Shown here one piece after another: positions 17,401 through 25,835 of a stretch of 64,000 bases of DNA (position 1 is the stretch's first letter; the number at the start of each line of letters is the position of its first letter). Source of the DNA: Propionibacteriales bacterium (GTDB taxonomy: Bacteria > Actinomycetota > Actinomycetes > Propionibacteriales > Nocardioidaceae); NCBI GenBank assembly GCA_026392465.1, contig JAPLCA010000024.1, forward strand, positions 48,049 through 112,048, given 5' to 3'. The position numbers and the translations under genes are program-made. The notes beneath the pieces were generated by a model, which saw nothing but the letters and a program-made list of their open reading frames with translations, had not been told where the DNA came from and searched no databases.

Positions 17401-18072
17401 TGGTCGAGTAGTCGACGCCGCGGCGAAGGAGCTGGCGGCGGCGTATCGAGACCACTCCGAGGAGACGCTCGGAGCCGGCCCGCGCTGGGCGGTTGCGGGT
17501 GGTCTCGATACGCCGTCACGAGCTCGCTGGCGCTCGCCGTGCTGGCTACTCGACCATCGGAACGTCTCGCTGGTCGAGTAGGTGACGTCGCGAGGAACGA
17601 GCAGACGTCGCCGTATCGAGACCATTCCAAGCCGTCGCTGGGGGTTGGTTCGCGCTGATCCGTTGCCGGGTGGTCTCGATACGCAGCCACGGCGCTCCTT
17701 CGTCGCGCGTCGCTGCTACTCGACCAGCGGAAGGTTTCGCTGGTCGAGTAGTCGCCTCCGCCGAGGGACGAGGCGCGAGGTGACGTATCGAGACCACTCC
17801 AAGGAGACGCTGGGAGCCGGCCCGCGCTGGTCCGTTGCGGGGTGGTCTCGATACGCAGCGACGAGCTCGCTGGCGCTCGCCGTCGCCGCTACTCGACCAG
17901 CGGAAGGTTTCGCTGGTCGAGTAGTCGCCTCCGCCGAGGGACGAGGCGCGAGGTGACGTATCGAGACCACTCCGAGGAGACGCTGGGAGCCGGCTCGCGC
18001 TGGTCCGTTGCGGGGTGGTCTCGATACGCGGCGACGGGCTCGCTGGCGCTCGCCGTCGCTGCTACTCGACCA
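17401..18072. repeat. Array of four long nested inverted repeats, about 172-base period
   Basis: Four units (17401-17557, 17571-17728, 17741-17899, 17914-18072) each begin TGGTCGAGTAG, continue to GTATCGAGACCA, then GTGGTCTCGATACG, and end CTACTCGACCA. Each unit is therefore a nested palindrome with outer and inner arms. Units 3 and 4 are nearly identical, units 1 and 2 diverge in the middle. A two-unit relative lies at 25477-25793. No transposase is present. It is a repeat type seen in other high-G+C actinobacteria, by my recollection, but of unknown function. Confidence 0.85.
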
Positions 18073-18185
18073 GCAGAAGCCCTCGTTCGTCGGGCGTCGG
18101 CGGGAGGGACGCGCCGCTGCGCAGAGTTCATCTCCGCGTTACATGCCGCGCAGCGTGTCGCCGCGCCCGGGCACGGGGGCGGACG

Positions 18186-18191
18186 TACGTT
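18186..18191 (+). promoter_or_regulatory. -10 box at the head of the phoH2 leader
   Basis: TACGTT ends six bases before GTG 18198, which opens a 15-codon ORF. By the spacing seen for other genes here the transcript would begin at that GTG and run on into phoH2. Confidence 0.5.
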
Positions 18192-18197
18192 GCGAGG

Positions 18198-18245
18198 GTG
18201 TTGATGCTCGCCCCGGAGCCCAGCCGCCCCACACCCACCGAGTAG
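18198..18245 (+). CDS. Putative leaderless 15-codon ORF in the phoH2 leader
   Basis: GTG 18198 begins [15 protein letters not shown] and stops at TAG 18243-18245, 47 bases before the phoH2 ATG. The leaderless -10 spacing is the only support; composition is uninformative because the ORF is so short. Mycobacterial phoH2 is preceded by a short antitoxin ORF (phoAT), but no sequence similarity is claimed. It could equally be a regulatory upstream ORF or chance. Confidence 0.35.
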   Translation: MLMLAPEPSRPTPTE

Positions 18246-18292
18246 GGAAGGGCCGGCGCAGGGGCGCGCGGGTTCTTCGCAGGGAGTCAGAC

Positions 18293-19642
18293 ATGACTGT
18301 CAAGCAGCCCGTCAGCGCCGCCGTCACCTCCACCGAGGCAGTCCGCACCTACGTCCTCGACACGAGCGTCCTGCTGGCCGACCCAGGTGCGGTGCATCGC
18401 TTCCACGAGCACGAGGTCGTCATCCCGGTCGTCGTCATCACCGAGCTCGAGGGCAAGCGGCACCACCCCGAGCTCGGCTACTTCGCCCGCACGGCACTGC
18501 GCTTCCTCGACGACCTGCGCGTCCAGCACGGCATGCTCGACGTCCCCCTGCCCATCGGCACGGAGGGCGGCTCGATCCGTGTCGAGCTGAACCACACCAA
18601 CCCCGAGGCCCTGCCTGCAGGCTTCCGGCTCGGCGACAACGACACCCGCATCCTCGCCGTCGCGAAGAACCTCGCCGACGAGGGGCGCCACGTCACGCTC
18701 GTCTCCAAGGACCTGCCGATGCGGGTCAAGGCGTCGGCGGTCGGCCTCTCGGCGGAGGAGTACCGCGCCGAGCTGGCCCTCGAGTCCGGCTGGACCGGCA
18801 TGCGCGAGCTCGAGGTCGACTCCGCCGACCTGGACGCGCTGTACGAGGAGGGCAGCCTCGACGTCGCCCTCCTGGAGGACGAGACGGTGCGCGACCTGCC
18901 GTGCCACACGGGCCTCGTGCTGCTGTCGGACAAGGGCAGCGGACTCGGCCGGATCACGCCCGACAAGCGGGTGCAGCTCGTCCGCGGCGACCGCGACGCG
19001 TTCGGCCTGCACGGCCGGTCGGCGGAGCAGCGGGTGGCGCTCGACCTGCTCCTCGACCCGGAGGTCGGCATCGTGTCGCTCGGCGGTCGCGCCGGCACCG
19101 GCAAGTCGGCCCTCGCGATCTGCGCCGGTCTCGAGGCCGTCATGGAGCGGCGCCAGCACAAGAAGGTCGTCGTCTTCCGTCCGCTGTACGCGGTCGGCGG
19201 GCAGGAGCTCGGCTACCTGCCGGGCAGCTCCGACGAGAAGATGGGGCCCTGGGCGCAGGCCGTGTTCGACACCCTTGGCGCCGTCGCGTCGCCGCACGTG
19301 GTCGACGAGATCCTCGACCGCGGGATGCTCGAGGTGCTGCCGCTGACGCACATCCGCGGTCGGTCGCTGCACGACGCGTACGTCATCGTCGACGAGGCGC
19401 AGTCGCTGGAGCGCAACGTGCTCCTGACGGTGCTGTCGCGCATCGGCGCGAACTCCAAGGTGGTGCTGACCCACGACGTCGCGCAGCGCGACAACCTGCG
19501 CGTCGGACGGCACGACGGCGTGGTCGCGGTGGTCGAGAAGCTCAAGGGGCACCCGCTCTTCGCGCACGTCACCCTCACCCGTTCCGAGCGCTCGCCGGTC
19601 GCCGCGCTGGTCACCGAGATGCTGGAGGACATCGGCATCTGA
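18293..19642 (+). CDS. phoH2: PhoH2: PIN-domain ribonuclease fused to PhoH ATPase
   Basis: The 449-residue protein has an N-terminal PIN domain ([51 protein letters not shown]) and a C-terminal PhoH ATPase with Walker A ([12 protein letters not shown]), the [18 protein letters not shown]alker B region and [14 protein letters not shown]. In mycobacteria PhoH2 unwinds and cuts RNA and works as a toxin with an upstream small antitoxin. ATG 18293 has AGGGAG six bases upstream, so unlike its neighbours it is leadered. The gene is the counterpart of Rv1095. Confidence 0.95.
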   Translation: MTVKQPVSAAVTSTEAVRTYVLDTSVLLADPGAVHRFHEHEVVIPVVVITELEGKRHHPELGYFARTALRFLDDLRVQHGMLDVPLPIGTEGGSIRVELNHTNPEALPAGFRLGDNDTRILAVAKNLADEGRHVTLVSKDLPMRVKASAVGLSAEEYRAELALESGWTGMRELEVDSADLDALYEEGSLDVALLEDETVRDLPCHTGLVLLSDKGSGLGRITPDKRVQLVRGDRDAFGLHGRSAEQRVALDLLLDPEVGIVSLGGRAGTGKSALAICAGLEAVMERRQHKKVVVFRPLYAVGGQELGYLPGSSDEKMGPWAQAVFDTLGAVASPHVVDEILDRGMLEVLPLTHIRGRSLHDAYVIVDEAQSLERNVLLTVLSRIGANSKVVLTHDVAQRDNLRVGRHDGVVAVVEKLKGHPLFAHVTLTRSERSPVAALVTEMLEDIGI

Positions 19643-19666
19643 CGCCCCCTGGAGCAGGACGCGGAC

Positions 19667-19705
19667 ACCGCGTGCCGGACGTCGCAACGACGTCCGGCAC
19701 GCGGT
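19667..19705 (+). terminator. Perfect 18-bp hairpin after phoH2
   Basis: ACCGCGTGCCGGACGTCG at 19667-19684 pairs fully with 19688-19705 around a CAA loop, beginning 24 bases after the phoH2 stop. There is no U-run, which is common for actinobacterial terminators. It also separates phoH2 from the ABC operon. Confidence 0.85.
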
Positions 19706-19726
19706 CTGCTGTGGCAGAGTGACCCC

Positions 19727-20965
19727 GTGACCAGGAGGGGCGTGTCCGCGGCGTTCGTCGCTGCCATCATGCTGCTCGTGGCTGCCTGCGGAGGGCCCGC
19801 CGAGGACGACGTCGTCGACGGCGTCCCCGTCCTGCACTGGTACGTCGGCCCGGAGCGCGCCGACGTCGAGGCGCTCGCGCAGACCTGCAGCGAGGAGTCC
19901 GAGGGCGGCTACCGCATCGAGGTGGAGCGACTGCCCGACGACGTCGAGCAGCGGCACGCGACGCTCATGCGGCGGCTGCTCGCGAAGGACGACTCGATCG
20001 ACCTGTTCAGCATGGACACCGCGTGGAGCGCGGAGATGGCGGCCGCGCAGGTGCTCGCGCCCGTCCCGGAGGACCTCAAGACCCCGTTCGCGCAGGACGT
20101 CGCGCCGGCCGCGCTGCGCTCGGTCACGGTCGACGGCCTGGTCGTCGCTGCGCCCTGGACGTTCGACCCGTGGCTGCTGTGGTGGCGCGGCAACACGGCC
20201 GAGCGGGCCGGGCTCGACACGACGAAGCCGGTCTCGTGGGACGACCTGCTCACGGGCGCGGAGCGTACGGGCCGCCAGGTGCTCGTGGACGACCCCGACG
20301 GCGAGGGTCTCGCGGCGTGGGTGGACGCACTCGTCGCCGGCGCCGGCGGCACGCTGCTGAAGGGTGCCGGACGCCGGCCCGACGTGGGCCTGGAGTCCTC
20401 GGCCGGGCGCACGGCTGCGCGCATCGTCAGCCGACTGGGTCGCTCCGGTCTCGGCGCCGACCCGTCGAGCGACGCGGCCGAGGGGCTCGCGCGCCGCGGC
20501 GGGTTCGTGCTCGCGCCCAGCTCGTTCGTCTCCGACCCCGCCGTCGCTTCCGTGGCCAGCGACCTGCAGTGGGCGGCGTTCCCCGAGGTCGACGGCACGG
20601 CGGCGGCACCGAGCACGGGTGTCGCGCTCGCGGTGCCGCTGTTCGCGCCCGACACGTCGCTCTCGTACGAGGCGATCTCGTGCCTGACGTCCGACGACCT
20701 CCTCGCCTCCGTCATGACCGGCTCGGGGCACAGCGCGGCGCGGCTGAGCACCTACGACCTCGATGCGGTGAAGTCGGGCTACCCGCTCGCCGACGTCACC
20801 CGACCGGCCGTCGACACCGCGGTCACCCTGCCGTCCACGCCGTACTGGATGCAGGCACGGGCCGCACTGGTGCAGACGTGGACGCCGATCTCGTCGGTCG
20901 GGTCGGCGACGCCGCGCCGCTCCCAGGCCGCGGTCCGCGACGCCGTCGCCGGGAGGCTGCCGTGA
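19727..20965 (+). CDS. Extracellular solute-binding lipoprotein of an ABC importer
   Basis: The 412-residue product has a lipoprotein signal peptide with lipobox VAAC and acylated Cys21, then a family-1 sugar-type binding protein fold (VPVLHWYVGPERADVE, DLFSMDTAWSAEMAAAQVLAPV, GLVVAAPWTFDPWLLWWRGN). It captures a substrate, probably a sugar, outside the membrane. The start is GTG 19727. It opens a five-gene operon in which each gene overlaps the next by four bases. Several extended aromatic stretches (WLLWWR) could line the pocket. The ligand cannot be named. Confidence 0.88.
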   Translation: MTRRGVSAAFVAAIMLLVAACGGPAEDDVVDGVPVLHWYVGPERADVEALAQTCSEESEGGYRIEVERLPDDVEQRHATLMRRLLAKDDSIDLFSMDTAWSAEMAAAQVLAPVPEDLKTPFAQDVAPAALRSVTVDGLVVAAPWTFDPWLLWWRGNTAERAGLDTTKPVSWDDLLTGAERTGRQVLVDDPDGEGLAAWVDALVAGAGGTLLKGAGRRPDVGLESSAGRTAARIVSRLGRSGLGADPSSDAAEGLARRGGFVLAPSSFVSDPAVASVASDLQWAAFPEVDGTAAAPSTGVALAVPLFAPDTSLSYEAISCLTSDDLLASVMTGSGHSAARLSTYDLDAVKSGYPLADVTRPAVDTAVTLPSTPYWMQARAALVQTWTPISSVGSATPRRSQAAVRDAVAGRLP

Positions 20966-21948
20966 CCACCGAGCAGCCTGGGCAGAACGGGCAGAACGGG
21001 CAGCCCGAGCAGCCCGAGACCGTCGGGAGCGCGGCCGCGACCGTGGACGACGAGCACGACGTCGCCCCGATCGGCCCGGCGCCCACGCGTCGGCGCCGAC
21101 GTCGTCGGGCGACAGCGTCACCAGGACGCCGACGCTCCGGGTGGCCACTGCTCGCGCCGACGGTGCTGGTGCTCGCCGCCCTGACGCTCTGGCCGTTCGG
21201 GCTCCTGCTGTGGACGTCCCTGCGGCGCTCGTCGAGCACCGTCGGCGACGACACCTTCGTCGGGCTGGACAACCTGACCGGTCTGCTCGGCGACCGCGCC
21301 TGGTGGCTGGCCGTCTCGGTGACGCTGCTGCTCGTGGTCGTGGCCGTCGGGCTGCAGCTCGTGCTCGCCTCCGTCGTGGCGGCGAGCATCCGTCGGCTGC
21401 GCCTGCCGCTCGCCGTGGTGTCGGTGCTGCTGCTCGCACCGTTCGCGCTGCTGCCCGTCGTCACGGCGTCGGTGTGGCGCGACGCCGTCACCTCGGGCGT
21501 CGGGCCCGCGTGGTTCGGCTACGACGGTGGCTCCAGCGCCGCGGCCGCCTTCGCGGTGGTGTCGGCGGAGGTGTGGCGCGGCACCGGCGTGACGGCGGTG
21601 ATCCTCCTGGTCGGCCTGACCCGTGTCGACCGTCGGCTCATCGACTCGGCCGTGGCCGACGGCGCCACCTCCTGGCAGCGTCTGCTGCGCGTCACGTGGC
21701 CCGCTGCCGCGCCGGCCGTGGCGGTCGCCGTCCTGTACCGCGCGACGGACGCGCTCCGGGCCCTGGAGGGCCCGCTGCTCGCCGCGCCCTCGGGCGGGGT
21801 GGCCACCGTGCCCGTGCTGACGTGGGAGACGACGTTCGAGAGCTTCGAACGAGGCCTCGGAGCGGCGTCCGGCGTGCTCCTGCTCGTGCTGGCCGGGCTG
21901 CTCGCGGCTCTCCTCGTCGCCGTCCTCCGACCGGGGAGGCGCGCGTGA
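20962..21948 (+). CDS. ABC importer permease, first subunit
   Basis: A 328-residue permease with a hydrophilic 58-residue N-terminus rich in Gln, Asn, Gly and Arg (low complexity, then [16 protein letters not shown]), followed by about six transmembrane helices. The cytoplasmic coupling loop is IDSAVADGATSWQRLLRVTWP, a good EAA motif (x-A-x-x-D-G-A). It fits the MalF/UgpA side of a carbohydrate importer. GTG 20962 overlaps the stop of the binding protein (GTGA). The basic low-complexity tail is unusual for this family. Confidence 0.87.
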   Translation: MTTEQPGQNGQNGQPEQPETVGSAAATVDDEHDVAPIGPAPTRRRRRRRATASPGRRRSGWPLLAPTVLVLAALTLWPFGLLLWTSLRRSSSTVGDDTFVGLDNLTGLLGDRAWWLAVSVTLLLVVVAVGLQLVLASVVAASIRRLRLPLAVVSVLLLAPFALLPVVTASVWRDAVTSGVGPAWFGYDGGSSAAAAFAVVSAEVWRGTGVTAVILLVGLTRVDRRLIDSAVADGATSWQRLLRVTWPAAAPAVAVAVLYRATDALRALEGPLLAAPSGGVATVPVLTWETTFESFERGLGAASGVLLLVLAGLLAALLVAVLRPGRRA

Positions 21949-22913
21949 ACCCCACCGTGCGCTCCCGGCTGTGGGCCGCCGGCACCGCGTTCGTCGTCGG
22001 CTTCGTGCTCGCGAACGTCGGCGTCCTGGTCGTCACGGGCGCCGACCGCTGGCTCTGGGTGGGCGTCGCCGCCGTGCTCATGGGGACGGGTGCCGTCGGG
22101 GTGCTCGTCGCCGACACCCGTCGTCGGCTCTCGCTCTGGGCCGTGCTCGGGCTCGAGCTGGCCGTGGTCGGCACCGTCGCACCCCTGTGGTGGACCGCGG
22201 CCGTCGCCCTGACGCCGCCGGGCACGACGGCGACGTCGATGCTGCCGTCGGACCCGCGCTGGTCCGTCCTCGGTGACGCGCTGGGGCGCGACGACGTGCG
22301 CGACGCCGCGCTCACCAGCCTCGTCGTCGCCACCGCAGCCACCGTCGTCGCCATGCTGGTGGCCGTCCCTGCGGCGTACGCGCTGGCGTGTCGTCGGGTG
22401 CGGGGCGGTCGGGCCGTCCCGGTCGTCGTGGTGGGCGTCCTGCTGCTGCCACTCGTCGCCCTCGCCGGACCGTGGTCCGACACGGCCGACGCGCTCGGCG
22501 TGCTCGGTTCCCGCTGGACCGTCGCGCCCGTCCTGCTGCTGGTCGCCGTGCCGCTGGCCGTGTTCCTCAGCATCCCGGTCCTGCGCGACGCCCCGTGGTC
22601 GTTGCGCGACTCGATCCGCAGCGACGGTGCCGACCGGCGGCAGGAGCTGCGCGCGTTCGTCGTGCCGGTGCTGCTGCCGGACCTGCTCGTCGTCGGCGCC
22701 CTCGTGTGGGTGCTGGCGGCCCAGGACGTCGTGCTCGGTGCCGCCCTGGGACCCACGCCCGACGCCCGCACGCTGCCCGCCACGCTCCTGCTCGGGCAGG
22801 TGCCGCCGGCCCAGGCCGCTGCCGTGGGGCTGCTGTGGCTGCTGCCCGTGATCGTCCTCGTCGCGGTCGCGCCCCGCCGCGTCCGCCGCCTGATCGGAAG
22901 GGACCACCCATGA
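21945..22913 (+). CDS. ABC importer permease, second subunit, with extra N-terminal helices
   Basis: The 322-residue permease pairs with the preceding one. Its coupling loop (RDSIRSDGADRRQELRAFVVPVLLP) retains D-G-A but is a weak EAA motif. About 55 residues containing two additional hydrophobic segments precede the usual first helix (WAAGTAFVVGFVLANVGVLV and WLWVGVAAVLMGTGAVGVLV), so the topology differs from MalG/UgpE. The GTG 21945 start overlaps the previous stop by four bases. Substrate unknown. Confidence 0.82.
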   Translation: MNPTVRSRLWAAGTAFVVGFVLANVGVLVVTGADRWLWVGVAAVLMGTGAVGVLVADTRRRLSLWAVLGLELAVVGTVAPLWWTAAVALTPPGTTATSMLPSDPRWSVLGDALGRDDVRDAALTSLVVATAATVVAMLVAVPAAYALACRRVRGGRAVPVVVVGVLLLPLVALAGPWSDTADALGVLGSRWTVAPVLLLVAVPLAVFLSIPVLRDAPWSLRDSIRSDGADRRQELRAFVVPVLLPDLLVVGALVWVLAAQDVVLGAALGPTPDARTLPATLLLGQVPPAQAAAVGLLWLLPVIVLVAVAPRRVRRLIGRDHP

Positions 22914-24121
22914 CCTCGATGGAGCTGAGGGGCGTGCGCCTGGACGCCCTCGACGGCACGCCGCTGCTCGACGGGATCGACCTCGTGGTGCCCGACGGGA
23001 GCACGACGGCGCTGTGCGGCCCGGCGGGGGCCGGCAAGTCGGCCGTGCTCCGGGTGCTCGTGGGCCTGGAGGAGCAGACCGAGGGCGACGTGCTGCTCGA
23101 CGACATCGTCGTGAACGCGGTCGGACCGCGCGACCGCGACCTCGCGCTCGTGCTCCAGGACTACGTGCTCCACCCGCACCTCGACGTGCACGACAACCTG
23201 GCCTTCGCCACCCGGCTGCGCCGTGGGCACGACAAGGTGGCGCTCGCGGAACGCATCGACGAGGTCGCCGCCTTCCTGGCCCTCGACTCGCTGCTCGACG
23301 CCAAGCCCGCCGAGCTCGAGCCGGCGCAGCGCCAGCGCGTCGCGATCGGCCGGGCCCTGGTGCGCGACGCGTTGGGCTACCTCTTCGACGACCCCTTCAG
23401 CGCGCAGGCCGACCGCGTCCGCACGCACGTCCGGTCCGTCACCCTGCAGTGGCAGCGCGACGAGGGTCGGACGTCGCTGTTCACGACGTCGCGTCCGGAC
23501 GAGGCGCTCACCGTCGCCGACCGGGTCGCCGTCATGCACCGTGGTGTCGTGCACCAGACGGGAACGCCCGACGAGGTCTACGCCGACCCGGCCGACCTCT
23601 TCGTCGCCGCGTTCCTCGGCCAGCCGGCGATGAACCTGCTGCCGGCCACGGTCGAGGGCGACCAGCTCGTGACGCCCGTCCTGAGCATCCCGCTCGACGC
23701 GGCGTCGCGGGCGGCGGTCGGCGATCGCAGCCACGTCGTCGTCGGCGTGCGGCCCGAGCACTGCGAGGAGGCCGCTCCTGCAGCCGCCCCGGTCCCGTCC
23801 GACGCGCCCCTGACGGCGGGCGCGATCGCCGCCCAGGCCGAGGCCGACAGCAAGGTCGAAGTCGTGGGCGAGGTCGACGACGTGGAGTGGCGCGGCGGCA
23901 CGCAGCTCGTCTACGTCGGGTACGACCTCGACGACGACGTGCAGGCGATGCTCGAGGACGTCGAGGACGCGCTAGACTTCGACCTCTTCCAGAACTTCTT
24001 CGTCGCCGAGCTGCCGGCCGCCGACCGGCGCCGGGCGGGGGACACGGTGCGGCTGGCCGTGCCGCGGTCGCAGGTGCTGGTGTTCGACCTGGCGACCGGC
24101 GCGCGCCTGCGCGAGTCGTGA
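22910..24121 (+). CDS. ABC importer ATPase with degenerate catalytic motifs
   Basis: A 403-residue MalK/UgpC-type subunit. Walker A is intact (GPAGAGKS, residues 37-44) and the Q-loop is present (Q83). The signature LSGGQ is replaced by LEPAQ (136-140), the Walker B catalytic glutamate is Asp161 (YLFDDP), and the H-loop histidine is Ser194 (TTSRPDEA). Hydrolysis may therefore be impaired. The C-terminal TOBE region (about 235-403) carries an acidic insertion (DDDVQAMLEDVEDALDFDLF). ATG 22910 overlaps the previous stop. It probably powers the permeases at 20962 and 21945, unless another ATPase does. Confidence 0.85.
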   Translation: MTSMELRGVRLDALDGTPLLDGIDLVVPDGSTTALCGPAGAGKSAVLRVLVGLEEQTEGDVLLDDIVVNAVGPRDRDLALVLQDYVLHPHLDVHDNLAFATRLRRGHDKVALAERIDEVAAFLALDSLLDAKPAELEPAQRQRVAIGRALVRDALGYLFDDPFSAQADRVRTHVRSVTLQWQRDEGRTSLFTTSRPDEALTVADRVAVMHRGVVHQTGTPDEVYADPADLFVAAFLGQPAMNLLPATVEGDQLVTPVLSIPLDAASRAAVGDRSHVVVGVRPEHCEEAAPAAAPVPSDAPLTAGAIAAQAEADSKVEVVGEVDDVEWRGGTQLVYVGYDLDDDVQAMLEDVEDALDFDLFQNFFVAELPAADRRRAGDTVRLAVPRSQVLVFDLATGARLRES

Positions 24122-25464
24122 GCGCGCGTCTCGGGGCCGTCGCACGGTCCCTGCCGTTCCTGTGGGCGTTGCTCTGCACGGCCGCCTACTCGACGCTGTC
24201 GCTGCTGCGGTTCCGGCGCTTCGACCCGACCTCCTGGGACAACGCGATCTTCGAGCAGGCGATCCGGGGCTACGCCCACTTCGGCCTGCCGATCGTCGAC
24301 ATCAAGGGTCCGGGGTTCAACATCCTCGGCGACCACTTCTCGCCGATCACGGCGCTGGTGGCGCCGTTCTACCGCGTGTGGCCATCGGCGCAGACCCTGC
24401 TCGTCGCGCAGGCGGTGCTCGTCGGGCTGTCGGTGCTGGTCGTCACCCGGCTCGCGGTGCGGCACGCCGGTCCGTGGGCGGGAGCGATGCTCGCCGTCGC
24501 CTACGGCATCTCCTTCGGCATCTCCGCGGCGGTGCAGTCGGACTTCCACGAGGTCGCGTTCGGCGCGCCCCTGCTCGCGCTCGCGGGCTCGGCCTACCTC
24601 GACCGGCGCTGGAACGCCGTGGTCGGCTGGTCGCTGCCGCTCCTGCTCGTCAAGGAGGACATGGGCGCCACGGTGCTCGTCATCGGGCTCGTGCTGATGC
24701 TCGCCGGGGAGCGTCGGCGCGGCACGCTGCTCGCAGCGGCGGGCGTCGTCGGCGCGGCGCTCGTCGTGCTCGTCGTGCTGCCGTCGGTGAACCCCGGCGG
24801 CGTCTACGACTACGCGTCGAGCGTCGGGGGAGACCGCGGCGTGGTCGCGACCCTGCTCGACGAGCCGGGCCGCAAGGCCCTCACCGTGCTGGTGACGCTC
24901 GCGGTCACGGGTCTCGCGGCGCTCGGCTCGCCCTGGGTGCTGCTCGTGCTGCCGACGTTCGCGTGGCGCTTCGTCGGCGACAACCCGTACTACTGGGGCA
25001 CCGACTGGCACTACTCGCTGATCCTCATGCCGATCGTGTTCGTCGCAGCCGTCGACACCATGCGCCGCTACCCGCCCGTGCGGTGGACGGCGGTGCCGGC
25101 ACTCGTCGTGTCGCTCGCGCTGCTGCCGTCGACGCCGTTGTGGGCGCTCACGCAGGGGGAGACGTACGAGGTGCCCGACCGCGCGGCGGTCGCGCAGCGT
25201 GTGGTCGACATGGTCCCCGAGGGTGCGTCGGTCGTGACCGACATCGGCGTCATCACGCACCTCGCCACCCACCACGACGTCTACTGGCTCGGCACCGTGG
25301 GCGCCGCCCCGCTCCCCGACGGCGAGCCGGAGTACGTCCTGCTCGACCAGTGGGCCGGCGTCGGCTCGCCCCCCGACGCCCGCACCTGGGCCGAGCAGAC
25401 GTTCGGCGGCACCTGGGTCACCGTCTGGGACGCCGACGGCTACCAGCTCGCCCGCCGCGCCTGA
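24118..25464 (+). CDS. DUF2079 polytopic membrane protein
   Basis: The 448-residue protein has about nine hydrophobic helices and the DUF2079 landmarks: WDNAIFEQAIRGYAHF near the N-terminus, GDHFSPITALVAPFYRVWP, SDFHEVAFGAPLLALA, LVKEDMGATVLVIGLVL and WHYSLILMPIVFVAA. DUF2079 proteins resemble GT-C glycosyltransferases, so a lipid-linked sugar transfer is possible but unproven. The C-terminal 110 residues form a soluble exposed domain. GTG 24118 overlaps the ATPase stop, making it the last gene of the operon and suggesting a link with the transported compound. Confidence 0.85.
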   Translation: MSARLGAVARSLPFLWALLCTAAYSTLSLLRFRRFDPTSWDNAIFEQAIRGYAHFGLPIVDIKGPGFNILGDHFSPITALVAPFYRVWPSAQTLLVAQAVLVGLSVLVVTRLAVRHAGPWAGAMLAVAYGISFGISAAVQSDFHEVAFGAPLLALAGSAYLDRRWNAVVGWSLPLLLVKEDMGATVLVIGLVLMLAGERRRGTLLAAAGVVGAALVVLVVLPSVNPGGVYDYASSVGGDRGVVATLLDEPGRKALTVLVTLAVTGLAALGSPWVLLVLPTFAWRFVGDNPYYWGTDWHYSLILMPIVFVAAVDTMRRYPPVRWTAVPALVVSLALLPSTPLWALTQGETYEVPDRAAVAQRVVDMVPEGASVVTDIGVITHLATHHDVYWLGTVGAAPLPDGEPEYVLLDQWAGVGSPPDARTWAEQTFGGTWVTVWDADGYQLARRA

Positions 25465-25835
25465 GCGCGCCACCGCTGGTCGAGTAGTCGACGCCGCGAC
25501 GAAGGAGCTGGCGGAGGTCGAGACCGTTCCAAGGTTTCGCTGGGGCCGGTTTGCGCTGATCCGTTGCCGGGTGGTCTCGATACGCGGCCACGGCGCTCCT
25601 TCGTCGCGCGTGGCCGCTACTCGACCAGCGGAGCCGTCCGCTGGTCGAGTAGCGCGGAGCCGCGAGGGACGAGCGTGCTCCGGGCGTATCGAGACCATCC
25701 CACGCTGTCGCTGGGGGCCGGTTTGCGCTGATCTGTTGCCGGGTGGTCTCGATACGCAGGGACCTCGCAAGCTCGTCCCTGCTACTCGACCAGCGAAGTG
25801 TTCCGCGGCGGGGCCGCGGGCCGACCCGGACTCGG
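25465..25835. other. 371-base intergenic region filled by two repeat units
   Basis: Between the converging DUF2079 and fumC genes lie two copies of the long inverted repeat, and about 40 bases of unremarkable sequence. No gene or further signal is seen. Confidence 0.75.
25477..25793. repeat. Two-unit relative of the long nested inverted-repeat array
   Basis: Units at 25477-25628 and 25642-25793 open with TGGTCGAGTAG, hold GGTGGTCTCGATACG and close with CTACTCGACCA, as at 17401-18072. In the first unit the left inner arm has lost its GTATC (it reads GAGGTCGAGACC), so the inner palindrome is damaged. The two genes on either side converge here. Confidence 0.82.

Larger units (their letters stand above)
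17381..18292. other. 912-base intergenic region: repeat array and phoH2 leader
   Basis: The first 690 bases hold four inverted-repeat units (17401-18072). The rest is the phoH2 upstream region with a -10 box, a 15-codon ORF and the phoH2 ribosome site. The open frames inside the repeats are by-products of their inverted structure. Confidence 0.75.

Noticed and set aside
17401..18072. CRISPR array
   Set aside because: The period is regular, but units are 158-base nested palindromes without short direct repeats and unique spacers, and there are no cas genes.
17546..18204. Overlapping ORFs of 80-124 codons inside the repeat array (MVSIR... proteins)
   Set aside because: They arise from the repeat unit itself, appear on both strands and recur at 25.5 kb; no coding bias or ribosome site.
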